From Torreya grandis (Eukaryota > Streptophyta > Pinopsida > Cupressales > Taxaceae): a DNA stretch of 64,000 nt. The stretch is taken from positions 897,001-961,000 of the forward strand of contig JARHVA010004802.1 of assembly GCA_037957365.1 (NCBI GenBank), given 5' to 3'. The position numbers and the translations under genes are program-made. Below the pieces are notes generated by a model. That model did no database searches. It was given only the letters and a program-made list of their open reading frames with translations, and had not been told where the DNA came from. Below are positions 1 through 10,834 of this stretch, in pieces. Each line of letters begins with the position of its first letter. Positions within the stretch are counted from its first letter, which is position 1.

Positions 1-2906
1 CACGCACGTGCGTGTGTGCATGTGTGTGTGAAGGGAGGGGGAGGTGGTTTTGAAAACCCCTTCCCCCTTCCATGGGTAGGCCAATCAACCCACCCCATTC
101 CATTCCCTTGAAGGTTAAAGGTAATTTGGGGATGGTGTGGCCATTCCTACTAGCCCTAATCATGACCTAGGGTTTAGCGTGCTACCGAAGCCAAACAATG
201 ATCTTTTTAAAACAAAAAAATAATTACATTTACACACACACATAAGGTCCATGTTAAATGAAAATAAATTTTAAAGGAAATATACATAATAAAATATTAG
301 TATATATATATTGTTTATATACACTCAAACAAAATTGAGCCATAATATTAGTGTGCCTTCTTTCCTTGAGTTTTTCTCCCAAACCCTTCTCCAATCTCCA
401 GCAAAATGAAAAGAAAAGAAATAAATGCAAAACAAGAAAATTGACTTTTTCATAAGGAAATTGAGGGCACTTTTGAGAAACCTAAAACTATTGGTGAAGA
501 TCCACCTAATCTAAAGGTGGAAATTTGACCCACCACCATTTGTGTCAAGTAGGAAAATTTTAAATTATTGTGATTAACTTAATTAATTTAACACTTAGCC
601 CTCTTGTCTTGTCCTTTTTAAATGAATTAAACCACTTTGTAATCAAACTTCTAAAAACATGTTATTAGACTGAGCTATAAATTAATTAACCATTTTATTA
701 TTAGCCCCTAGTTCTAAGAAATATTTTTCACATTTTTAAATACTAAAATAATCAATTTTGAAAAAAAGTTAATTATAAAATGTGAATCAAGCAATGTACT
801 CTAATGCCTTGCCAACTTGGTTAACCCATTTAGAATCGGTGAAAAATAAATATCAAAAATTTTAAAAACCTCTAAATGTGAAGTTTTAAATACTTTTCAA
901 ATGGCTAGGAATTACCAATATGTTGGTCATAATCTTTTTATTCCCCTTGAATTCAAACAAAATTATTTAAGTTTCAAACTATGTTTGCAAGTAGTTTCTA
1001 GGACCATTCTATATCTTTAAAGTATATTAGAAATTGGTGTAAAATAAATACCTATATTAAAAATTTACCAAAACTAAGATTTAGAACTAATTTTATTAGG
1101 ACATGGAATATGAAAAAAATAATTAGATAATTATTAATTCTATCAGCAACAATCATTTTTTACCAATTCTAGAATACATATGTAGGAGCAAATTTTTACC
1201 ACCTTCTCTTGTATCTAAAGTCAATTTGGAATCAACATAATTAATTACCAAAAAATGGAATTTTTTAAATTTAAAATTTTTAAAACAATTTTAATACTTA
1301 AAATTATCAGCTATAAAATGAATAAATTTATCACAATTTTTTATTATTTTTTAGTGAGGTAATTTTAAAGTCAATTTTATGAAGAATTTTTGTAAAGCAC
1401 TTTTTAACTATTAAATTCATTTTAGAATGCTAAGTATTTTTTTTAGTTTCTTCCAAATAAAAATAGTCTAATACTCAACTCACATTACTTGTAGTTTGAA
1501 AAACACATTCTAATGCTCAAAAAAAATTATCTCCTTATCCATGAATTAATACAAGGGTGATTTTGTACTTGATTTATCAACTTGGATTTTGGTGAGTTTT
1601 TTATTATTTAGTAGTTTTTTTTTTTTGGTTATATTTTGCTTAATTATTTTATTTTCATTTATAAACTAATATGTGATTATCTTACACTCTTTGAGCCTAA
1701 TACAATTGTTTATATTCTTAGTCCAAGTTTTGAACCTTTAACACATTTTATTTATTTAAGGATTTAGTTTCCCTAAGAGTAGGTCTAGGAAATGTGTCTT
1801 GTAAATGGTTGAATTAGAGAATACTCTTGGATTAAGGCTTATTTAACCTTGCTCATACTTTGGAATTATAAACGAGACTTTTATTGTATGTTTGGATTCA
1901 TATTTTAAACTCTTAGTAATGCCTAGTTGTGTTGGACTAGTTAGTAGTCATGGTATTACCTGCAAGGTTAACTTAGTTAGCCTAGTAGCATGACTAAATG
2001 ATGAAGTCCTAATACCTCACATTCAAACTAACAATTATTTTTTTAATGGGTTTACTTCAACTAACCATGAGTCTACATATGAAGGTGGTCATAGTAGATA
2101 TATAAATAGCTCAGGAAGTGGGCACGAACATAGGTAGATAACCTTTAGGATGCTCTCCTAGTGTGAGCCGTAATAACTAAATTATAGAGTGCTATTTTAA
2201 ATAGGGTATTAACAACTAACCCTTAGATAGTATATCCTTAGCATGAATTTTAGGGTGCTCTTTTTTATATGTTTGTATCCTTTCTAGTTTTTACCTTCAT
2301 AGCATGCTTGGTTGTTTAGTGGGTTTGACTCTAAATATTTATTTTGTGGTTACCTTCATTGTACTTTAATAAGTAATTTATGTTCTTTTATCTTAACCTC
2401 TCTTATGAGATGAAGGTTCTCCAAGAAGTGGAAGACAAGGATTGATGAGACTTCTAGTCTTCTTAGGTCAAAGGAATGTGGATTCCTTTATCATTTTTTT
2501 TTAATTCTCATATGTGATATTATACAATAGTGTTTTTGGATAAAAATGCATACCTTAGGTTGTAAAAGTGTTTTGTGATAAGTGATTGTTTGAGTGTGTG
2601 TTTTTGTATTGATTAATGACATATTGAGATTGTAGAAGCTCATTCAATATGTATTATCTAATCACTTGCTGACTTAGAGTGCCAAACCTTTTTGGTGATG
2701 ACATATCATGGATGAGACTCTTCACAATTTCAAGTGGATAACTATATCTAAATTTAATTCCAAGGAGCAGATATACAAGTTGCTCAAGTTGTGGGCACAT
2801 CAAGTATAGGTTATAGGCTACATTAGGGTTTCTTTGTTTTCATCCATGCATGACATTAATTCATTTTTATTGAATTAATTTTTTTAATACATACATGCAT
2901 GTGTGT

Positions 2907-2989
<83 letters not shown>

Positions 2990-3193
2990 AATTCATTTAA
3001 ATTTTTTCTTAATTTAATTATAGCGATGATAGTCACTTGGAGATGATTATATTATTGTAAACTTTATTTGATTTTGTGTGCCCTCAGAAGTAGTGATTGT
3101 ATAGTGTTATAGTTGAGACGTATTCCCTAGCATACCTTAGTTTGGTAGTCCTATCAAAAATAATTAATTTATTATTTTTAAATTGTTTTTGTT
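1..3193. other. Unassigned AT-rich repeat-like sequence
   Basis: No coding frame, LTR pair or known domain was recognised. The first 30 bases are a degenerate TG/CG-type simple repeat, followed by a C-rich patch. A TATA-like TATAAATAG lies at 2101-2109 on the plus strand with transcript-like AT-rich sequence after it, so an old LTR is possible, but no partner copy is in the window. A long TG microsatellite lies near the right end. Most likely decayed retrotransposon sequence; that is inference. Confidence 0.4.
2899..2987. repeat. (TG)n microsatellite
   Basis: An almost pure TG dinucleotide run of about 85 bases with a single GGG interruption near its start. It is preceded by an ATACATACATGCATG stretch, a common precursor of such runs. 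Confidence 0.95.
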
Positions 3194-5851
3194 TGTTGAG
3201 CATGGTCATTGATTTTAGGTTGTCATTGATGTCAAAGAGAGCATGAGATACTAGTGCATTAATGATAAAAAAGTTGTGTTTGCTAGCTTGATGGTGTGGT
3301 CATGTTGCAGAGACCCTATAAAGTGTTATGAGTACTTAGAGTGATTACAGAAGTGAAAGGAGTTCATAAAAGCAATCATATGAGCATCTAAGTTCAATTA
3401 ATCATCTTGATAAGTATGAGTAAGTAGTTTTATGACATCATATTTCACACATGTGAAAGTTTTAAGAGCAGTTTGATACATAAATGGATTCCCCTATGAA
3501 AGGTGATTATGTGGTTAAAATTTTAGTTCATGAGGTTGAGAGTAGTAAAATTTGTTAAGGTGAAAAATTATCCTTATAGGTAGATTGTAGTTTTTCCCAT
3601 ACTTAGCCAAATTTGCATTATCAAATATCTATGGTGAGCATTTAATCAGGCAATGAAGATCTACAGTGAGTAATTAATCTAAACAAATGAAGATTTAATG
3701 GAGTGCATGATCTTGTTATATAGTGATAAAATGGTGCATATTAATTCAATATGTCAAAGGATGCTTAGAAGGAACATGGGGCTACAAGGTGGCAGAAGTT
3801 CATTAGAGACTGACTATAGGGTACATAGAGGGCATGTAGGGCTGCCAAATGGCTTGATCTTGAAAGTGAGGATTTGAGATCAATGGTGAGTGATGAAAAT
3901 TAAAGACCAAGATAATTTTTAAGATATCAATGTATGTCATTTGAGAAATTTTTTCAAGGACATGATATGAATTCATGTATCTGTAGATGTTTTTGCATTA
4001 ACTAGTGACCATTGGCATTTGAATTATCAAAGGGAAAAACTAGTCTATAATATTTTGCTAATATCTTATGATCTCAAATGAATTTGAAGGTGATGTAAAA
4101 TTAAAAATTTTAAATGAATTCAATTTTCATCCTAAAAAATTTATTATAATATTTTAATGTTAGTATAGTTGTAGTTATTGAGCTCTAAAGTTGACTGTGT
4201 TTAACCATGTTTTGTAAGTGACTAGAGAAGGATATTTGAGTTATTCTTGATAGTATTTTGATGTTTCAATATGAAATATCTATTAGAGAGTTTTATAGAC
4301 TCCATGAGTTCCATTTGTGTGGATTTTTTAGGTTTGACCAATACATATCTAGTGTGAATAATTTCTTAAAATTTGACTACGTTTGTTGAATGCACTGCCA
4401 GATTGAGTGGCCATGTTATAAAAATGAGTTGAAGGTGTTCTAAATATAATTAAAGAATAAAATGACTATTTATATGTTATATAAGTCTCTAAGGATTATT
4501 TTAAAGTATTTTATGTCATTATATGCCCCTAATCAGTTGTTGGGAGTCAAAATAGCTTCACTATATTTTGACTGTGTGTGGCCAGTTTAAGTGGTCATTT
4601 TGAGAGAGTTGAATTGAGTGCCTAGGGTCTATGTTGTAGTGTCTAAGACACATGGAGGTGTTTTATAAGTACTAAATGGTTCACCCATGTTATATAATCA
4701 TATTGATATGTGAAATACTTTATTGTTTGCTTCAGAAGTTTAAGATTGTGTTTTATATGTATGAAGACTTGAAGAGAAAGGAGACCTAATTGGTAGGTTC
4801 AAGTATTGAGTTGGTGTTCCAGAAGGCATAGACCCATGAGGGAGTGATAAAGGGTATGTTTTATATATATTTTATGTGTTTTTAGTATTGGTAAAGTATT
4901 AAGGTATTCGAAGTAGTCTCACATGTAACATGTGAGTATGAAGGCCTAATTGTTTTAGGTCTCACCAAGACCTGATGGTGGTTTGGGGCTAATGAGGTAT
5001 TGTCCAACATAAAGAGTGTGAGGTTATTACATGTAATGTCTATTAGGACATATTTCAAGGTGTGGTTCAAATATGTAAATCATCTTGGCTAACCAAGATG
5101 GGTTAAAGGAAGAGAGTGGTATAAGTATAAGGTCTAATTGGACTAATCATGCTAGTTGTAAAAAGTGTGGATTCAAGAAAATGAGAGAACCTTTAAAATA
5201 AAAGGTACAAGTCATTAAGGACCAATAAAGAGTGAATAGTATCAATAATTCTTGTCTTATCAATTTTATGTAGGAATACACGTAGGTCATTGAACCTAAT
5301 GAGCTTAGAAGAGGTAGTTTGAGCAAGTTAGTCCTAGAGGTAGCTTGAGAAATATTGGAGGTGAAGATTGCAGACAAAGGTGGTCATCATCAATTAAACA
5401 TTAATAATATGTGTTTAAGATATTTTTTTCAAGGTATTTGAGTGGGTGATTAATTACCTAGGGGTTCTTTTCCTCCTTACAAGATAAATCTTTCTAAAGG
5501 TCTAATTATTATGGGTGTTCAACTAGACAGGGGCATTACCTCCTTATGGGATTAGTGTCTCACTAAACTAAGGGATGGGTTTTATTTAATAATTTGGTGA
5601 TATTATAAATGTTGTATATTTTTATTATAGTATTATAGTCCATATTTTAAGATTCAATGGGTTTTATCCCCCAAGAAGGTTTCCCACATATATCATGTGT
5701 TTTATATTTTATCTTCCATGTTCATTGTTATAAATTATGTGTATTCTTCATGATTATATTATTAAATGGTTAAGGGTTTAAAAGGCTTGGAATTGGATTA
5801 AATATCTATCATCACTATTTCACCCCCCCCTCAATGATTGTACCTCTAACA
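3194..5851 (+). repeat. Element A 5' LTR
   Basis: About 2658 bp, aligned along its length with 8139-10834. Compared with the 3' copy it has a roughly 17-bp tandem duplication near its start (GTCATTGAT occurs twice around 3206-3232) and lacks the TA microsatellite of the 3' copy. A C-run precedes the terminal CTCTAACA. A cluster of short palindromes at 4918-5100 is shared at least partly with the other LTR. Confidence 0.85.
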
Positions 5852-5852
5852 A

Positions 5853-5870
5853 TTGGTATCAGAGTAGGTC
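5853..5870 (+). other. Element A primer-binding site (initiator-Met tRNA type)
   Basis: TTGGTATCAGAGTAGG follows the 5' LTR end by one or two bases. TGGTATCAGAGC is the standard complement of the plant initiator methionine tRNA 3' end; one base differs here (T for C after AGAG). Confidence 0.85.
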
Positions 5871-5918
5871 CTTTTGGAGTAGGTCAATAAGCCTAAAGAT
5901 GATCCTAAGTAACATAAG

Positions 5919-7619
5919 ATGGATAAGAAATTGAAGAAAGAGAATCAAGAGTTGAAGGATCAAGTAGAGGTTACTTATTCATGTCTAAAATCAAGTGAAG
6001 AAAAGTTCAATCAATACAAGGCACTTTTTGAGAAGTACAGAGGTAAGATGCATGAGTATGATCAAGAAGAAGCTCAGAATAAGACCATATCCTCAGAATT
6101 TAAGGATATTATGTATGCATACATCAATCTCAATAAGGATATAGAATATTTGAAAATGAGATCAAGATCAAAATATGATAAATAGAAGATCAAAATTCTT
6201 GAGGATCAATTAAGGGTTACAAAGATAAATTTAAGTTCAAAAGAGGAAGAATGTAGACATCTCAAGACTTAGTTAGAAGATACAAATTCCAAGTTGAGTT
6301 CAAAATAAGGTGAGAATGATAAGTTGAATTCCAATCTTGATTATACAAATATTATTAAATTGAAAGCATGTATATTAAATGATGGCATGGCCATATAAGA
6401 TAAGAGGGATAAGGAGACCATCCAAAATCTCAAAATTCAGTTAGAGGATACAAGTTCAAGTATGAGAGATAAAGAGGATGAGAGTGTTAAATTGAATACC
6501 AAGCTAGATTCATTGAAGGATGAGTATGAGAAATTTGTTGTCAAGGCAAACAAGACTGAGAAAGAGCAAGAGAGGTCATCTCAAGATAAAAAGGTAAAAA
6601 TATTTATTAGGTAACCAAACACTATAAGGTATGAAAGTTCATTTCATGGTCACTATTTTGCATATAAGATTTTTGGTCATGAGGCAAGAAACTATAGAAG
6701 GAAGATTAGTTGGTTAGCTAGAGGTATGGATGATATAGTTTTCTAAAAATTTCATGACATGGGACATATTACTAGATTATAACCTAGAATGAATGGGAAA
6801 ATACTAACCCAAGTATGGAGACCTAATATAGTTAAACTTGAGCATAATGAGCCTAAGAGATAAGATGGTATGTTTTCTAAGATTCATAATATTCATCAAG
6901 CAGAAGGTGTGAATGATGTTATTTGTTTCAGTTGTTATCAAGTTGGTCATATTCCAAGATATTATAAAATCAAGCTCTCAAGTCATAAGAAGGTGCATGG
7001 ACATCTTAGAGTGCTCAAGAAAGTTCAATCCTTGGTATGGAAAGCTAAGGAAGTGAAAACCAAGTAAACTAATTTAGTTGAGGTGAAAGATCAAGGTGGA
7101 CTACTTGCTAAAGAAAAAGAGGAATCAAATATGAAGAAGGTTCAAGAATGCCAAGAGAATGTGTCATCTATCCAAATAGAAAAGGAGAATCAAAATTTAG
7201 TTCAAGTTGATCTCAAAGAAAATACCAAGGTACTAGTTGAGGATAGTTCTAAGGTGTGTATGGATACAAGTAAACAACCTGCTATTGTTGAACAAGTTTC
7301 ATGTGAAGAACATCAGTTGTCAATGTCTAGTGATGAGGTATGTCATGAATATTTGGTATCTCCATGTATTTTCAATTCATTTTTAAAAGAAAAGGAAAAT
7401 ATTATAGTGGATGAGAAAGTTATTTCTTTTAAATCTAAGGAAAAGAATAAATATTTATTTTAGATGACCAAAGAGGAGAAAGAATATGAGAAGTTATGGG
7501 AAAGTCCTAGTTTAACATTGTTCTATGATATTATGAGTTAGGGTGTATCTATCTAGGCTTCAATGAGACACTTGACAAGTAAGAGTAACTATGGTGGATG
7601 CCATTTGAACTTTGGTTGA
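5919..7619 (+). pseudogene. Element A gag-like gene: coiled coil plus two decayed zinc knuckles
   Basis: One reading frame runs about 567 codons from ATG 5919 to TGA 7617-7619 with no frameshift that I could see. It is broken by 12 stops, all TAA or TAG (codon starts 6183, 6270, 6306, 6396, 6612, 6744, 6780, 6861, 7065, 7461, 7539, 7554). The first 230 codons are rich in Lys, Glu, Gln and Leu in heptad-like order (repeated KIQLEDT-type units), suggesting a long coiled coil. Two CCHC-like motifs follow: 6654-6695, where all three Cys positions are Tyr, and 6924-6965, where only the last Cys is Tyr. The C-terminal part is acidic and Lys-rich. A capsid/nucleocapsid role is inferred from the position after the primer site and the zinc knuckles. 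At one stop a parallel internal unit keeps CAG, which indicates Gln-to-stop mutation. Confidence 0.7.
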
Positions 7620-8123
7620 TATTTTAGGACAAGAATCTCATTTGAAGATGTGTTTAGATAAGGGGGAGATAACTCAATTAGCTTGAGTGGCTTGAAGAAG
7701 ATGTGTATGATGTGAGGGGGATCATATTTTAAGATGCTTCGGTCATGATAGAATATTGAAGATGTTTGATATAGTTGTAAATTTAAGAATATTGATATGA
7801 TGACTTGATCAAACCAAGTCATGTGTTTTGACAAGGTATTGAATCTTCATGCATGAGCAAAGAGAGCTTGTGAGTTTTGTAGGTAAACAAGTCAAAGGAT
7901 CAGAGAATCCCAAGTTTAGATTGGTGTATGTCAAAGAATAGATGACATGAGATGGAGTTTGATGTCAAGGGGAGATTTCTAAGCTTTATGAGCAGTTTGT
8001 CAGGTCAATGATCAAGTTGGCATATTAAATAAGAGACCCTTTATCGTTAATGTCAAAGGGAGATAAAGATTAGAATGAAATAAAATGAGTAAAAAATCAT
8101 TATGAAGGTGTTTTTCCATCAAT

Positions 8124-8138
8124 GACAAAGGGGAATAT
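8124..8138 (+). other. Element A polypurine tract
   Basis: GACAAAGGGGAATA immediately precedes the 3' LTR, the expected plus-strand priming site. Its orientation agrees with the primer site at 5853. Confidence 0.75.
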
Positions 8139-9792
8139 TATTAAAGTATGGTCATTGATGTCAAAGAGAGCATGAGATACTAGTACATTTATGACAAATA
8201 AGTTGTGTTTGATAGATTGATGGTGTGGTCATGTTATAGAGACCCTATGGGGTGTTATGACTACTTAGAGTGATTATGGAAGTGAAATTAATTCATAAGA
8301 GTAGTCATATGAGTGTCTAGGATCAAGTAGTCATTTTGATAGATAATATTAAATAAGTAGTTTGATGACATCATATTTCACACATGTGAAAGTTTTAGGA
8401 GTAGTTTGATACATGGATGGATTCCCCTATGAAAGGTGATCATGTAGTTAAAATATTAGGTCATGAGGTTGAGCTTAGAAAAATTATTAAGGTGAAAATT
8501 TGTCCTTCTAGTCAGATTTTAGTTGTTCCCATACTTAGCCAAATTTTCATTATCGAAGATCTATAGTGAGCATTTAATCAAGCAATGAAGATTTACAATG
8601 AGCAATTAATCTAACCAAATAAGGATCTAATGGATCACAAGATCTTATCATATATTGATCCAATGGTGTGTATTAATTAAATATGTCAAAGGATTCTTAG
8701 AAGTCATGCGAGGTTGCCAAGTGTTGAAAGTTTATTGGAAACTGACTTCAGGGTATGTAGAGGGCACATAGAGCTTCCAAGTGGCTTGATGTTGGAAGTG
8801 AGGATATAAGATCAATAGTGAGTGGCATAAGTTAAAGACTAGGATAATTCTGAGGATATTGATAGAGTGCATTTGAGTAATTTGTGTGAGGACATGAGAT
8901 GAAGACATGTGTCTACAGATGTTTTTGCATTAACCAATGATCGTTGTCATTTGAATTAGCAAAAGGAAAAACCAATCTGTAGTATTTTTCAAATATATTT
9001 TGATCTAGGAAAAATTTCAAGGTTATGTAAAATTAAAATTTGTAAAGGACTTAAATTTTCATCTATAAAAGTTTATTATAATATTTTAATGTTTGTATAG
9101 TTACAAATATTGAGCTCTAAAGTTGACTGTGTGTTTGACCATATTTTGTAAGTGACTAGAGAAGGATATATGAGTTGTTCTTAATAGTATTTTGATGTTT
9201 TAAGATGAAATATATATTGTATATTCCTATATACTCCATGAGGACCATCTATGTGGATATTTTATGTTTGAACAATCGATCTTTAGTGTGAATAATTGCT
9301 TAGAAGTTAACTGTGTTTATTGAATGCATTGGTAGATTGAGTAACCATGTTATAAGAGTGAGTTGAAGGTGTTATGAATATAATTGAAGAATAAAATGAG
9401 TATTAAGATATACTATAAGTGTATAATTATTATGATAAATTATTATATGTCATGGTGTGCCCTTGATCAGTTATGGAGAGTCAAAATAGCTTGACTGTAT
9501 TTTGATTGTGTGTGACGAGTCTAAGTGGTCATTTTAAGAGAGTTGAAATGAGTTATTAGATCTTATGTTGAAGTTTATAAATAACATGTAAGTGTTGAAT
9601 AATTATTTAAGGTTTCACCCATGTGATATAATCATATGTCTATGTGAAATACTTGAGTGTTTGCTTCAAAAGTTTCAGACTATGTTTTTTGTGTATGAAG
9701 ACTTGAATAGCATGGAGACCTAATTGGTAGGTTCAAGTATTGATTTGGTGTTATAGATGGAATGGACCCATGAGGTATTGATAAAGGGTATA

Positions 9793-9848
<56 letters not shown>

Positions 9849-10834
9849 TGAATCATTGGTAAAGAATGAAGATGGTCCAAGTAGTCTCACATGTAACGTG
9901 TGAGTATGAAGGCCTAATTATTTTAGGTCTCACCAAGACCTAATGGTGGTTTGGGGATAATGAGGTATTGTCTAACCTAAGGAGTGTGTTTTTATTACAT
10001 GTAACATGTAGTAGGAACTATTTCAAATTGTTTTTCAAATATGTAAATCATACTGACTGACCAAGATGGGTTAAAGGAAGAGAGTGATATAAGTACAAGG
10101 TTTAATTGGACTAATTGTGATAGTTTTAAAAAGTGTGGATTCAAGAAAAGGAGAGAACCTTTGAAAGAGAAGGTATAGGTCATTAAGGACCAAAAAATAT
10201 TGAAGAGGTTTATTCATTCTTGTCTAATCAAGTTTATGTTGGAGGACACACAGGTCATTAGACCTAATGATCATATAAGAGGTAGTTTGAGTGAGTTAGT
10301 CTTAGAGGTAGCTTAAGAGAGATTGGAGGTGAAGAGTGCAAACAAAGGTGGTCATCATAAGTTTAAGAGTATCAATAGGTGTTTAAGATGATCTATTCAA
10401 GGTATCTACTTAGGTGCTTAGTTTTCTAGGGTCTTGGTTCCTCCTTGCAAGATAAAGCATGATAAAGGTCTAGTTGTTGTGGGTGCTCAACTAGACAGGG
10501 GTAGTAGCTCCTTGTGGGATTAGTGTCTCACTAAACTCAAGGATTGGTGTTCCTTGATTAGTTGGTATTATTATGAATTTTGTATATTTTTATTATGTGA
10601 TTGTAATCCATCTTTCAGGGTTCAGTGGGTTTTATCCCCCAAGAGGGTTTTCCACATATATCATGTGTGTTGTGCTTAATCTTGTTTTATCTTCCATGTT
10701 CATTTTTATGAATGATATGTATGCTTTGTGATTGTATGTGTTGAGTGGTTAAGGTTTTAAAGGGTTTGGTATTGAATTGAATATTTAGCATCATTGATTC
10801 ACCCCCCCCCCTCTAAGTGATTTTACTTCTAGCA
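8139..10834 (+). repeat. Element A 3' LTR
   Basis: About 2696 bp, homologous to 3194-5851. It carries a (TA)n run at 9799-9844 absent from the 5' copy, and a C-run just before its end. Confidence 0.85.
9799..9844. repeat. (TA)n microsatellite in the 3' LTR of A
   Basis: About 23 TA units. The matching place in the 5' LTR (about 4858-4875) has only a short TTTATATATATTTT, so the run expanded after insertion. Confidence 0.95.

Larger units (their letters stand above)
3194..10834 (+). mobile_element. Element A: non-autonomous LTR retrotransposon, gag-like frame only
   Basis: Two long direct repeats (3194-5851 and 8139-10834) begin TGTT/TATT and end AACA/AGCA. They flank a 2.3 kb interior with a TGGTATCAGAG-type primer site at its left and a purine tract at its right, which fixes the plus orientation. 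Flanking pentamers TTGTT (3189-3193) and TTATT (10835-10839) agree at 4 of 5 bases, a plausible aged TSD. The interior has one long gag-like frame and no protease, integrase, RT or RNase H, so movement would have depended on another element's enzymes. LTRs longer than the interior fit the large retrotransposon derivative (LARD) type. LTR copies differ by many substitutions and several indels, so the insertion is old. Confidence 0.85.

Noticed and set aside
4957..4973. Single LTR hairpins as rho-independent terminators or riboswitch parts
   Set aside because: No bacterial context; they are repeated in both LTRs of a plant retrotransposon and are better treated as LTR structure.
5919..7619. Alternative genetic code (TAA/TAG read as Gln) as explanation for the element A frame
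   Set aside because: Plant nuclear genomes use the standard code, CAA and CAG are also common in the frame, and cytosine deamination explains the same pattern; other elements here also contain TGA stops.
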